Source of the DNA: DASSUW01 sp963830725
GTDB lineage: Bacteria > Actinomycetota > Thermoleophilia > Solirubrobacterales > Solirubrobacteraceae
Direction: 5' to 3'
DNA: 64,000 nucleotides
Assembly (NCBI GenBank): GCA_963830725.1
Contig: CAWHNO010000005.1
Location: 116,961 to 180,960, forward strand
Under the pieces are notes generated by a model. The model was not told the DNA's origin. It saw nothing but the letters and a program-made list of their open reading frames with translations, and did not search any database. Within the stretch, counting starts at the first letter, position 1. Every line of letters starts with the position of its first letter. Made by a program: the position numbers and the translations under genes. Positions 44,792 through 53,806 of the stretch are shown piece after piece.

Positions 44792-46130
44792 GCCTCGCCT
44801 CCCAGGTAGGCGCGCCGCACCTCGGGGTCGCGCTGAACCTCGGCGGGCGTGCCGTCGGCGATCCTGCGGCCGAAGTCGAGCACCGTGACGCGGTCGGCGA
44901 TGCCCATCACGAACGCCATGTCGTGCTCGACCACGAGGCCGAGATGCCGAGCTCGGCGCGGGCGGAGCCGATGGCGTTCGCCATCGCCGTCGCCTCCTCG
45001 CGCGTCATCCCCGCCACCGGCTCGTCGAGCAGGACGAGGCCGGGCTCGGCGCACAGCGCGCGCGCCAGCTCCACGCGCTTGCGCGTGCCGTAGGAGAGCG
45101 TGCGGACATGCCGGTCGATCGCCGGGTCGAGGCCGACCAGCGCCGCGATCTCGCGCACGCGGGCCTCGTGCGCGGTGCGCTCGCGGCGAGCGCGCGGCAG
45201 CCGCAGCCCGTCGGCGAGGAAGCCCGCGCGCATCAGCCGGTGGCGGGCGAGCAGCAGGTTGTCGAGCACCGTTGCGCCCGGCGAGAGCGAGATGTTCTGG
45301 AACGTGCGCGAGACGCCGAGCGCGGCCACGCGGTGCGGCCGCAGCCCGCGCAGCTCGCGGTCGCCGTAGCGGACGGTCCCGGCGTTCGTCGGATAGACCC
45401 CGGAGAGCACGTTCAGACAGGTCGACTTGCCGGCCCCGTTGGGGCCGATCAGCGCGTGCGTCGAGCCCGGCGCGCACCGTGAAGGAGACCTCGGAGAGCG
45501 CCGTGACGCCGCCGAAGCGCACCGAGATCCCGTCGACCTCGAGCGCGTGCGAGGTCGTCGCGGCGGCCGGGCGCGCCGGCGCGGGCGCGCCGTCGGAGGC
45601 CACCCCGAGATAGCGGTCGCGCACCTGCGGGCTGTCGGCGAGCTCGCGCGCGCTGCCGGCGAGGGAGACGCGGCCCACCTCGAGCACGACGGCGCTGTCG
45701 GCGACGGAGAGCGCCATCGCCGCGTTCTGCTCGACGAGCACGACGGTCACGCCCTGGCGGTTGATCTCGCCGATGACCTCGCCGATCTGCCCGACCACCT
45801 TCGGCGCCAGGCCGAGCGACGGCTCATCGAGCAGCAGCACCCGCGGGCCGGCCATCAGGGCGCGGCCGATGGCCAGCATCTGCTGCTCGCCCCCCGACAG
45901 GAGGCCGGCCCGCTGGCTCGCGCGTTCGGCGAGGATCGGGAAGAGCTCGTGCACCCAGGCCCGCGCCCGCTCACGTGCGCCCTTGTCGGGCGCCGCGAGG
46001 CCGCCCGCGCGCAGGTTCTCGGCGACCGTCAGGTGGCCGAAGATGCGCCGGCCCTCGGGGACCTGGACGACGCCGGAGCGGGCGATCGGCGCCGGGCCGA
46101 GGCCGAGCAGGGGGCGCCCGGCGAGCTCGA
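44788..46130 (-). CDS. LivF-LivG fused ABC ATPase, 5'-truncated and twice frameshifted
   Basis: The LivF part begins abruptly at about 46130 with GRPLLGLGPAPIARSGVVQVPEGRRIFG. It has the signature LLSGGEQQML and Walker B LLLDEPSLGLAP but no Walker A, as the first 60 or so residues are missing. After DRYLGVASDGAPAPARPAA the same frame runs into a LivG start, LEVDGISVRFGGVTALSEVSF. LivG then breaks at an extra G near 45465 and a missing base near 44945; between them lie ALIGPNGAGKST, LSYGTRKRVELARAL and LLDEPVAGM. The fusion linker is open, so tandem ATPases in one chain appear genuine. The LivF 5' cut coincides with the switch to unrelated DNA. Confidence 0.8.
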
Positions 46131-46155
46131 CTCAGTGTGGACGAGAGGAGCAACG

Positions 46156-46544
46156 TTGTCAACAGAGGCGTACGAGACAAGATCGGGATGGGTGACGTTC
46201 GCCGCGATCGTGCTATTCGCGGTGGGGTTCGCACGCATCTTCTCGGCGATCAGCTACTTCGCCGACAGCTCGGACATCGCCAACCTCACGGCGGGGGTGT
46301 TCGGAGACAACCTGTGGGCCTGGGGGCTCTGGGATCTCTGCATCGCGGCGTTGGCGCTCTTCGCCGGCGGTGGCTGCTGAACAACGAAGGCTTCGGCAGG
46401 TTCGTCGGCTACCTCTGGGGAGTGGTCGTAATCGTCAACGGCCTGCTCATCATCGACCAGGTGCCGTGGTTCGCCGCAACGGCCATCACACTGGCGGTCC
46501 TCGTGATCTACGGCCTGGCGACATCGCCACGGTCGGCGGTTTGA
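46156..46544 (+). CDS. DUF7144-type membrane protein, one-base frameshift
   Basis: A TTG at 46156 follows AGGAG by 5 bases. The product opens GWVTFAAIVLFAVGFARIFSAISYF and has four membrane spans. A base is missing near 46372 (FAGG then a new frame); repaired, it continues LLNNEGFGRFVGYLWGVVVIVNG, LIIDQVPWFAATAITLAVLVIYGLA. About 129 residues, the DUF7144 length. Function unknown; common in actinobacteria. Confidence 0.75.
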
Positions 46545-46744
46545 CCGGCATTGCACTCGGATCCGCTAGTCGCTGATCCGGCGGCGCGAGGATCGAGAAA
46601 CTGCCTTCCGATGAACGAGGGCGGGTCCTCGACGGCCGCGTCAAGTCGGGCTAGTTCCAGAAGTCGAAGACGTCCTTGCCGCCTACGACCGCACGCTGGA
46701 CCTCGTTCACTCGGGCGGCCGAAAGACCAGCCCGGAGGCTGAGC

Positions 46745-47999
46745 CCTAGGATCGAGAGGCTTGCACAAGGGACACCTGTCACCGGAGACGCGTCTGCAGC
46801 TCGCGCCTGGGGTGCGAACGCGATCGACGCCGCGGGCCACGTCCTGCTCGATGCGCCGGACGGGACGGTCGTCGACCTCGGGCCCCGGGGATACGCGACC
46901 CTGTCGCTGTTCGCGCGGCCGCTCGCTCTCGGCGAGGCGATCGAGCGACTCGAGCGCGAGGTACCCGCCACCGGCTTCGCGCCGACGATGAACGTCGTCA
47001 ACATGCTGATCGAGGAGGGTGCCCTCGGTGCGTTGCGGGGTCGGCGGGGGGGGGTTTCGAGCGGGTGGGCCGACCCCGGTGGAGCACGCGCGGACCTTCA
47101 CGACGACCGCCGGACCGGCGACTACCTCGCCGCGATTCGCCAAGCGGTGCGGCCGGGCGACGTCGTGGCTCGACATCGGCACGGGGAGCGGCGTGCTCGC
47201 GATCGCGGCGACGCGGGCCGGGGCGCGGCGCGTCTACGCGGTCGAGGCCAGCGACATCGCCGAGGTCGCCGAGCGCGTATTCGCCGCCAACGGGTGACCG
47301 ACGCGTGTCACCCTCGTTCCCCGGCTGGTCGCGCCAGATCGAACTGCCCGAGCCGGCCGACTTGCTGGTCGCGGAGCTCATCGGCAACGAGCCGCTCGAG
47401 GAGGAGATCCTCGAGACGACGCTCGATGCGCGTCGCCGCCTGCTGAAGCCCGGCGCGCGACTGATCCCGCACACGCTGACGCTGCTGGCGCGGCCGCTTC
47501 TCGCATCCCGGAAGGGGAGGCGAGGCAGCGCGGCGATCGGACGCGCGGCGGTCGAGCGCTGGCGGCGGCTGTACGGCATGGAGTTTCAGCCGCTGGTCGA
47601 CGCGGCCGAGCCCGGGACCCGTGAACATGCCCGACCGAGGCAGAGGCGTGGCCAACTGGCCGCCCGTGGGGTCTGCGGTCACGCTCGCGGCGGCTCGACC
47701 TGACGGCGGTTCGAGGAGGCTTCGGTGGAGGTCTGCTGCCGACCTCGTCGTCGACAAGCCGGGATGTGGAGTGAACGCTGTAGCGGTCACGTTCCGCGTC
47801 GGGCCTCTACGGGGGCGATCGAGCACACGCTCGATCCCTGGACGTGGCCGACCTCGGGCTGGGCAACTTCGGTGTGGGTGCTTCCCGACCCCCTGGACGT
47901 GAGGCCCGGAGCTGGCACTGCGGGCCCGCTACAGCACGCCGGGCAGGTGGGAGTACTTGACTCGCTTACCTGCGAGCTCGGTCAGGGTGATATCCGGTG
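46745..47999 (+). pseudogene. PRMT-like SAM methyltransferase, several frameshifts
   Basis: Pieces in several frames form one protein: an N-terminal extension (LDAPDGTVVDLGPRGYATLSLF, MNVVNMLIEEGALGAL), then RTGDYLAAIRQAVRPGDVV, SAM motif I LDIGTGSGVLAIAATRAGARRVYAVEAS, ELPEPADLLVAELIGNEPLEEEILE, RRLLKPGARLIPHTLTLLARP, and a C-terminal barrel with GAIEHTLDPWTWPTSGWATSVWVLPDPLDVRPG. The order is that of protein-arginine-methyltransferase-like enzymes. At least four single-base errors or mutations separate the pieces. Confidence 0.7.
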
Positions 48000-48091
48000 A
48001 TCGCAGGATCCAGGATACGATCGCCGTACGGTGGCGCTGTGAAGGTCACACGGGATCAAAGCCGGTGCGTTACGAGGAATGGAGGTCCCCG

Positions 48092-48401
48092 ATGGGAATG
48101 GCTCGACGACGAACGCGCCGCCGGACGATGGTGGTCGCTGGCGGGGCGGCCTAGGCCGCCGGCCGGGCGGCAGGGGGGCGAGCGGGCCAGGACGACTACG
48201 GGTACGAGGATCAGCCCCCGCCGGCGCCGCCGCCTCCGGCGCCCACCAACGCTGAAGGACGACCAGGCCGCCCAGATCCAGCGTCTGGCCGACCTGAATG
48301 CGTCCGGCGCCCTGACCGACGAGGAATTCGCGGCCGCAAAGGCCAAGGTCCTCGGCATCTTAGGAAATCGCAACGCTGCAGAACCCGAGAGGAGTGGTTG
48401 A
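48092..48401 (+). CDS. SHOCT-domain small protein, frameshifted
   Basis: An ATG at 48092 opens with a basic Arg-rich segment (MARRRTRRRTMVVAGGAA). A Pro-rich linker in a second frame follows (QPPPAPPPPAPTN). The C-terminal SHOCT helix pair is in a third: QAAQIQRLADLNASGALTDEEFAAAKAKVLG. About 100 residues after repair. SHOCT tails are oligomerisation elements in many small actinobacterial proteins. Confidence 0.65.
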
Positions 48402-48410
48402 TGGCTCAGA

Positions 48411-48828
48411 GTGGTCGTGGCCGGCGTGCTGGAGCGCGCCCTCGAGGCGCGGGCTTCACCGGCGAGGTCGACGCCTTGTCGGAGCTGTTCACGGACGACG
48501 TCATCGGGCTGGTCGCCGAACATGCTGGTCAGCTCGCTCGAGGAGCTGGCGGAGGGCGTGGCGGAACGGGACGAGAGCATTTCGAAGTGGTCCCTGCAGA
48601 TCGACGTGGCTCGACGTCGTCGGCAACAAGGGCTATGGTGGAGTACCGCGTGAACGCGGTCTTCTCGGGCCCATTCGCGGTCGACGACGAGACCGTGGAT
48701 CGAGCCGAACGGCCGCGAGCTCCTGCTCGGGGGCGGTCATCGTGGCGGAGTTGGACGGGGACGAGGTCTCGGCGTTCCGGAACTATTTCGACAACGCAGC
48801 GCTGCTGGAGCAGATGCTCGTCGCCTAG
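48411..48828 (+). pseudogene. SnoaL-like (NTF2-fold) protein, several frameshifts
   Basis: Three frames in turn give GEVDALSELFTDDVIG, then SSLEELAEGVAERDES, then VEYRVNAVFSGPFAVDDETV and VIVAELDGDEVSAFRNYFDNAALLEQML. Together they make a 135-residue NTF2-fold protein of the SnoaL/ester-cyclase kind. At least three indels are needed. Confidence 0.65.
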
Positions 48829-48849
48829 CCGGCGCAGAGTCAGCCGGTG

Positions 48850-49274
48850 CACGGGCGCGTTCCGACTCGTCATCGAGGACTCGCCGGACCCGGTCGAGCT
48901 CGGGGCTGCTCGAGGAGCGCGTCGCCCAGGCCGCGATCGCCGCCGCCGGCCTGGGCGACGACGAGGAGTTCGGGATCTTCGTCCGGGACGACGACGGCCG
49001 AGTCGTCGCCGGCATCTCAGGGATCGTGTGGGGCGGGTGCTGTGAGTTGGAGGCGATGTGGGTGGACGAGCCTCTCCGCGGCCGCGGGCTGGCACGGGCG
49101 CTCATGGCCGGCGCGGAAGCCGAAGCCCGGCGCCGTGGCTGCGCGCTCGTCCAGTTCCGCGCCTACGACCTGCTCGCGCCCGGCCTCTACGAGCGGCTCG
49201 GCTACGAGACCGTCGGCGTGATCGAGGGCTGTCCGGCCGGGAGCGCCGCCCGCTGGTACCGAAAGGACCTGTGA
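48850..49274 (+). CDS. GNAT-family N-acetyltransferase, one-base frameshift
   Basis: FRLVIEDSPDPVELG leads, after removal of one G near 48903, into LLEERVAQAAIAAAG, EFGIFVRDDDGRVVAGISGIVWGG, ELEAMWVDEPLRGRGLARALMAGAEAEA (acetyl-CoA pyrophosphate loop RGRGLA) and LYERLGYETVGVI. About 141 residues, a normal GNAT length. Substrate unknown. Confidence 0.82.
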
Positions 49275-49323
49275 CAAGAGCTGGTCCAGTCCCGCGATCG
49301 CCTGCGTGCCTCGGTGGATCTCA

Positions 49324-49550
49324 TCACAGCGAGATGGCTCGCACACCGGCCTGTCCGTCGTTCCCGTTCGGGGGACTCTGTTTTCGAAGCTCCTCGTGAA
49401 GTGAGCTGTTGAGGATGGGCGCGGTCACGACGAGCCTCCCGGCCAAGTACATGAAGAAGAGGAATGTCGCGATGACTCCGAGGTTCCCGTAGTACGACGT
49501 CGACTTCTCGAGCTTCGGGACGAGGAAGTCGACAACGAGGCCGTGGACAC
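49324..49550 (-). pseudogene. YihY/BrkB-type membrane protein, C-terminal remnant
   Basis: The minus strand encodes VVDFLVPKLEKSTSYYGNLGVIATFLFFMYLAGRLVVTAPILNSSLHEEL and ends at TGA 49324-49326. This matches the last two membrane spans of YihY/virulence-factor-BrkB proteins. The preceding 200 residues are absent and a plus-strand ORF occupies their place. Confidence 0.6.
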
Positions 49551-49707
49551 GACCTACGCCCTTGCCGCGGTCGTCCTGCTGGTCGCGCTCGTCGCTTCGC
49601 CCATCGCGCGCGGCTGGCTGACGGCGCTCGTACTGATCGCCCTCGCGGTCGGCGGGATCGAGGTCGTCCGAAATATCGTCCTAAGGGAACCAAAGCAGCC
49701 CGGCTGA
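49543..49707 (+). CDS. 54-residue membrane protein
   Basis: A GTG start at 49543 gives DTTYALAAVVLLVALVASPIARGWLTALVLIALAVGGIEVVRNIVL and a short charged tail: two hydrophobic helices joined by an Ala-Arg-Gly turn. Good third-position bias. Similar two-helix proteins occur in actinobacteria without known function. It overlaps the BrkB remnant slightly. Confidence 0.55.
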   Translation: MDTTYALAAVVLLVALVASPIARGWLTALVLIALAVGGIEVVRNIVLREPKQPG

Positions 49708-49959
49708 GTGTCATCCAGCTTCTTAACGGGTGCGCCAACGCGCGCAGATCTGGCTTGATACTGGGTTTGAGCCGTCACGGGTCCATCGAAAGGCGTCGTA
49801 CCGCGTCGAAGGGGTGTTGAGGGTTGCCTGTCGATGCTCGCGCAGACGGCCTGTCCGCGATTGTCCCTGGCTCCGCCGTCCTCAACTCAGAAGCGCGACC
49901 CTCCGCGCGTTGGTCGAGGTGCGATAAGGCGGACGCTACAGAGTGTGTTAGCGCTCGTC

Positions 49960-50349
49960 CTAGGCCCGGGATTCGCCCTGTTCACGCTCGTCTTCCACTC
50001 GAGCGTCGTCGGCGCTTCCACGATCGTGCTGGGCCTGCTCCGTCTCGTGTGCGGAGGCCGTGCTCGCCTTACGGGCCCTCCGTGGTTTGGTGCCAGTTGA
50101 TGCCCTGCGACCTGTCTTTTTCGGTTGCTCGAGCGAGTCGAGGCGCCTCTCGATCGCGCCCACACGGTCGTCCAGCGGATCGATCGCCCGCACCTTCGTT
50201 GCGACCTGGTGGAGCTGCTCGCCCACAACGTCCATCGTCCCAACGACGATGCGACGTGGAAGGTCGACGAGCCGACGGAGGGCGTTCTCGCCCGCGTCAG
50301 CGAGTCGCGAGATGGCGTCCTCGTCTTGGGTCCTCCTCGTCCCTGCCAT
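49960..50349 (-). CDS. Helical, Lys/Arg-tailed hypothetical protein
   Basis: 129 residues from the ATG at 50349. Residues 10-80 are amphipathic helices (ISRLADAGENALRRLVDLPRR, LHQVATKVRAIDPLDDRVGAIERRLDSLE) and the remainder is a basic then acidic disordered tail (KKTGRRASTGTKPRRARKAS). The plan resembles phasin-like or cell-envelope coiled-coil proteins. No family recognised with certainty; no Shine-Dalgarno. Confidence 0.55.
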   Translation of the reverse strand: MAGTRRTQDEDAISRLADAGENALRRLVDLPRRIVVGTMDVVGEQLHQVATKVRAIDPLDDRVGAIERRLDSLEQPKKTGRRASTGTKPRRARKASTASAHETEQAQHDRGSADDARVEDEREQGESRA

Positions 50350-50521
50350 GGCTGAGACGATAGCGCGTTCGGTCGGGAGCGTTCTCGGCAGCCTCTCGAC
50401 GTCGAACCTGGAGACGAGGTGATGGCGCGCGACCCACGTGATCGGGTGCCGAGAGGCGTGTTCGCCTTGGTTTTGCGGCCTGGCACAGTGTCCGCGTGGG
50501 CACGAAGGACCTAGGCCCGCG

Positions 50522-50720
50522 GTGAGAACGTCCCGCCGCGAGGTGGAGCTGGGCACGGCCGGCGGATTGCGCGTGACGGATATCACCGAGGAGGTTGCGG
50601 TTCGCCCGTGAGGACAAGGAGAGTGGTGTCGGCAACCGCCGCGCTGCATGTCGATGCTGCTCGGGCCGGCGGGCGAGTCGATCCTCGTTCGCGACGGCGA
50701 CGGGGTGTAGCGCAGGGGCG
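50522..50720 (+). pseudogene. YjbQ/UPF0047 family remnant
   Basis: From GTG 50522 the frame reads RTSRREVELGTAGGLRVTDITEEVAVR, the start of YjbQ/UPF0047 proteins, and then stops. A second frame has TAALHVDAARAGGRVDP where the family has HTTAA. The conserved His-Thr-Thr is not intact. The gene is truncated to about 70 codons with at least one frameshift. Confidence 0.5.
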
Positions 50721-50824
50721 CAGCGAGAGCGTGTACCTCATCCTCATCGGATGATGCGCCGGTGTGTTCCTGATGTCATGGTCGAGATGGGAATCGGACC
50801 GATCTGCCTATCGAGGGAGGAACT

Positions 50825-50998
50825 ATGTGGTGGGGAATCGGCATCGGCGGCGCCATCTTGTACCTGATCGTGGCGTTCACACTCGGCCTGATGACACTCA
50901 GAAATGGGCACGGGTGGATGTTCTTCTTCGGGATCTTCTTCCCGGTGCTCTGGATCTTCGGCGCCTTCATGAGGCCGTCGACACCTCAGGTCGTCTAG
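50825..50998 (+). CDS. 57-residue two-helix membrane protein
   Basis: The ATG at 50825 follows GGGAGGAACT, a strong ribosome-binding site. The product MWWGIGIGGAILYLIVAFTLGLMTL has a first membrane helix, an NGHGW turn, a second helix WMFFFGIFFPVLWIFGAF and a short tail. No family recognised. It is first in a run of three small plus-strand genes. Confidence 0.7.
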   Translation: MWWGIGIGGAILYLIVAFTLGLMTLRNGHGWMFFFGIFFPVLWIFGAFMRPSTPQVV

Positions 50999-51041
50999 GG
51001 CCAAGACGGTGGCAAACATTGAGATTTCTGGGGGTGAGCGT

Positions 51042-51500
51042 GTGAGCGAGCGCGAGATCGACGAACTGGGGCCGATCGACTACGTCATTGTCGAGTTCCC
51101 GAGGGGCGCAAGCAACTTCACGGGCGAGATGGCTAAAGAGCTGCTCGCGTTGGTCGACGCCGGAACGATCCGCGTGGTCGACATCCTGATCTTGACTAAG
51201 GACGAGGACGGTACGGTTGAGGCGACGGAGCTGTCCGATGTTCCCGAGCTAGGTGAGCTGCAAGCGCTCGAGGCCGAGTTGGCAGAGCTGTTGGCCGCGG
51301 AAGACGTCGAGCACCTCGCCGCCGCCATGGAGCCGGGAAGTACCGCCGGAGTGCTCATCTGGGAGAACTTGTGGGCTGCGCCATTCGCATCGGCGGCGCG
51401 GCGTTCGGGTGGCCAACTGATCGCCACCGGACGGATTCCTATCCAGGCGATCATCGCCTCCATCGAGGCCGATCAAGCAGTCGCGACGGAAGGAGACTGA
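51042..51500 (+). CDS. DUF6325 family protein
   Basis: 152 residues from GTG 51042 (an in-frame GTG at 51009 would add 11). It shows DELGPIDYVIVEFPRG, FTGEMAKELLALVDAGTIRVVDILILTKDEDG, an acidic helix, AGVLIWENLWAAPFASAARRSGGQLIATGRIP. This is the DUF6325 pattern; function unknown. It is followed after 1 bp by a 55-residue repeat peptide gene, a pairing likely to be conserved. Confidence 0.75.
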   Translation: MSEREIDELGPIDYVIVEFPRGASNFTGEMAKELLALVDAGTIRVVDILILTKDEDGTVEATELSDVPELGELQALEAELAELLAAEDVEHLAAAMEPGSTAGVLIWENLWAAPFASAARRSGGQLIATGRIPIQAIIASIEADQAVATEGD

Positions 51501-51501
51501 A

Positions 51502-51669
51502 ATGCCGCTCAGACCAGCACGTGCAGGAAGAGCCGGTGTCATCGGCGCGCCAGTAGCGAAAACCGCGGTCGTGGCCAAGGCCGTCACACCCGGTCCGGCG
51601 CCGGTTGCGAAAACCGCCGTGGTCGCCGCGGCCGTCACACCCGGGAGGGCGGGTCGCAGGCGAATCTAA
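51502..51669 (+). CDS. 55-residue basic peptide with internal 17-residue tandem repeat
   Basis: An ATG at 51502 behind GGAAGGAGA. After an Arg-rich start (PLRPARAGRAGVIGA) come two copies of PVAKTAVVAKAVTPG-type sequence, 17 residues apart, and an Arg-rich end. The hydrophobic repeats could be short membrane-associating segments. Directly downstream of the DUF6325 gene and surely co-transcribed. No known family. Confidence 0.65.
   Translation: MPLRPARAGRAGVIGAPVAKTAVVAKAVTPGPAPVAKTAVVAAAVTPGRAGRRRI
51547..51644 (+). repeat. Tandem 51-bp repeat inside the 55-residue ORF
   Basis: Two units of about 47 conserved bases start at 51547 and 51598 (GCGAAAACCGC and GCCGTCACACCCGG shared). The 51-bp period keeps the reading frame. 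Confidence 0.7.
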
Positions 51670-51896
51670 GCCCGGTAGCCGCTGGCCGCCCGGTTCCCTC
51701 GGCGTGGCTCGCGCTTGAGACGGAACGACTTAGCTCGGGCGGACCAGCTTTCTCCGTAGGCATCGACGTCTAGTACGACTTCGATTAGGTCGCTATCTGC
51801 GGCCACGATCGCTCCCAATTCCCGCCGGAGAGTGCATGTTTGGCGACAGGTCGAGGGCCACCATCGCCAAGAACGTCGACGACCTAGGGTCGCGGT
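51670..51896. other. No gene recognised
   Basis: Short intergenic stretch between the repeat-peptide gene and the 3' end of the MalT-like remnant. No domain or strong signal seen. Confidence 0.4.
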
Positions 51897-52869
51897 TCAT
51901 CCGGGTGATTCGAGCACGCTGGCTTGAAGCGCGCCGGACGAGCCGCGACGATGCCATGGTGCACGCGTAGCGACCGTGCGCCGATTCAGCAACCGAGCGA
52001 AGAGGTGGAGTGATGAGCGAGTCGACAAGACATCCTGCGCGAGGTAGTCGAAGACGTTGCGTGTGTCACCTGAGAACTCATGGACGAAGCGCCGTGGGTC
52101 TGCCTGGTCCTTGAGGACGATCGCGGCCAGACCTAGTCCCGCGAGCCAGCCCTCGGTCCGCTCCGTGAGCCTCCGCACCTCACGGGTCATGAGCCGAACG
52201 TCGGCCTCTCGAAAGAGCGCATCGGCCTCGATGGACGAGACGCTGAGATCCCGTGCTCGGAGCTCCGTCAGGTCGCCGTGGGCCCGGAGCCGGGCGATCG
52301 GCAAGCGGGGGTCATTGCGGCTCGAGATGACGACCTGGACTGCGCTAGGGGCGCGATCCACGAACACGCCGACCGTCTCGTCGCAGGCGCGGCTCGCCAC
52401 GGTGTGCCAGTCCTCGAGCATGAGGACGACCGGTCGGCAGTCCACGAGCTCTTCCACGAGGAGTGGAAGCCCTGTCTCGGCGATTGCTCTCGGCCCTGCG
52501 GCGAACGCCATGAGTGAGCGCTCGCCGGCGCGGCCGTGGACTTCCTGAAGGGCCGTGATCACATGGGCCCACAGCCTCGCAGCGTCGGAGTCCATCGTGT
52601 CGAGCGAGACCTACGCGAAAGCAGTGCGATCGGCGTCCTCCGCCGCCCACTGGGCAAGGAGCGGTGGTCTTCCCATAACCAGCGGGAGCGCAGACCAGCG
52701 TGAGCGTTCGCTCCCTGCCGCTCCGCAGCGCCTCAACCAGATCTGGGCGCTGGAGCAGACCGTCCTTGACGTGTGGGGGGCGGAGCTTGGTCGGGACGAC
52801 GTACGGCGCTCGCGGCACGTTCGGGTCCGAGAAGGTCGTCCTGCTCGCCACGCTTGAACTCTTACTCAA
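51897..52869 (-). pseudogene. MalT-type LuxR regulator, N-terminal ATPase part only
   Basis: The start is VVPTKLRPPHVKDGLLQRPDLVEAL followed by Walker A CAPAGYGKTT, the typical opening of large MalT/LAL LuxR regulators. A frameshift follows directly. The second frame continues SDAARLWAHVITALQEV, VVLMLEDWHTVASRACDE (Walker B), VVISSRNDPRLPIARLRAHG and EFSGDTRNVFDYLAQDVL, then diverges. The TPR half and the LuxR HTH (500 or more residues) are missing, so no DNA binding is possible. Confidence 0.7.
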
Positions 52870-52945
52870 TCCCGCGATCGCGCAATCCGAAGTTCACCCG
52901 GATGAACCGCGTGGCTAGGTGGTGACGCCGCGCAGAGCCGTTGCC

Positions 52946-53182
52946 ATGCTGGACCTCCGCATGGGCACTCGGCCTGAGCGACCAGGATCGACGACGTACG
53001 AGGTGCTCGTACGCGGAGACCCGAGCGACGATCTCATCGCGGACCTAGGCGGGCGCCGCTTCGAGCCGCGCCCCGGCAAGACCGTGATCCTCGTTGACGT
53101 CATCGACCAATCGCACCTGCACGGCGTGTTGGCGTGGCTTCAGGACCACAACATCGAAATCGAGCGGGTCAATCCGGTTTGA
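52946..53182 (+). CDS. Small ACT-like alpha/beta hypothetical protein
   Basis: 78 residues from ATG 52946. YEVLVRGDPSDDLIADLGGRRFE, GKTVILVDVIDQSHLHGVLAWLQDHNIEIERV gives a beta-alpha-beta pattern like small proteins often found near LuxR-type regulator genes in actinobacteria. Divergent from the MalT-like remnant. Function unknown. Confidence 0.6.
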   Translation: MLDLRMGTRPERPGSTTYEVLVRGDPSDDLIADLGGRRFEPRPGKTVILVDVIDQSHLHGVLAWLQDHNIEIERVNPV

Positions 53183-53274
53183 GCGACGGGCGGTGCTTGA
53201 TGGCCCTGTTCGGCAGGCGGGATAAGGCCGGTTGGAGGCGGTATCGCATCTCCGATCTGATGCCTAGAGCCTCG

Positions 53275-53718
53275 CTAGTCGGCGACGATCACATCGCAGC
53301 CAGCATCGCGCTTGACCTGGGTGGCGACGTCCGGGCCCAGTACCCGAGCGAGCAGGCCGTGGTGGTGCGAGCCGATGACGATCAACTCGGCTCCCCGATC
53401 CCGGGCAGCGCCGACGATCGCATCGGCCGGCTCACCGGCGGCCCACACGTACTCTGCCGTGAGGCCCGCGGCGTCGACACGATCGCGTGCCTCGGCCAGA
53501 ACCGGCTCCAGCTCGGCCGGCTCGACCAGCGGGATCATTCGGGCCGGAGTGTCGTCCAGCGTTCCGAAGTTCTGTGGTCCCTCCGGATTCAGCGGCATCT
53601 CGGCAACCGCCACGACGAGGAGCTGCGCTCGCGCCGTGCGCGCCTCTTCAATTGCACGGTCGAGGGCGCGGCCCGCTGGCGCGGCACCGTCGTATCCGAC
53701 GACGATGGTCGAGGTCAC
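53275..53718 (-). CDS. Universal stress protein (UspA family)
   Basis: 147 residues: TIVVGYDGAAPAGRALDRAI, AELIVIGSHHHGLLARVLG and a terminal VKRDAGCDVIVAD strand. The nucleotide-binding glycine motif is partly degenerate. Divergent from cydA by about 90 bp, so the two may share redox- or hypoxia-responsive control, as dormancy-type Usp genes do. Confidence 0.9.
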   Translation of the reverse strand: MTSTIVVGYDGAAPAGRALDRAIEEARTARAQLLVVAVAEMPLNPEGPQNFGTLDDTPARMIPLVEPAELEPVLAEARDRVDAAGLTAEYVWAAGEPADAIVGAARDRGAELIVIGSHHHGLLARVLGPDVATQVKRDAGCDVIVAD

Positions 53719-53806
53719 GAGGCGACGCTAGCACGGGTCGAATGAGGGCGAATCACCCCCTCTGGACGATGCGATCGTGTTTCCACGGACGAAGGATCGG
53801 GCGGTG

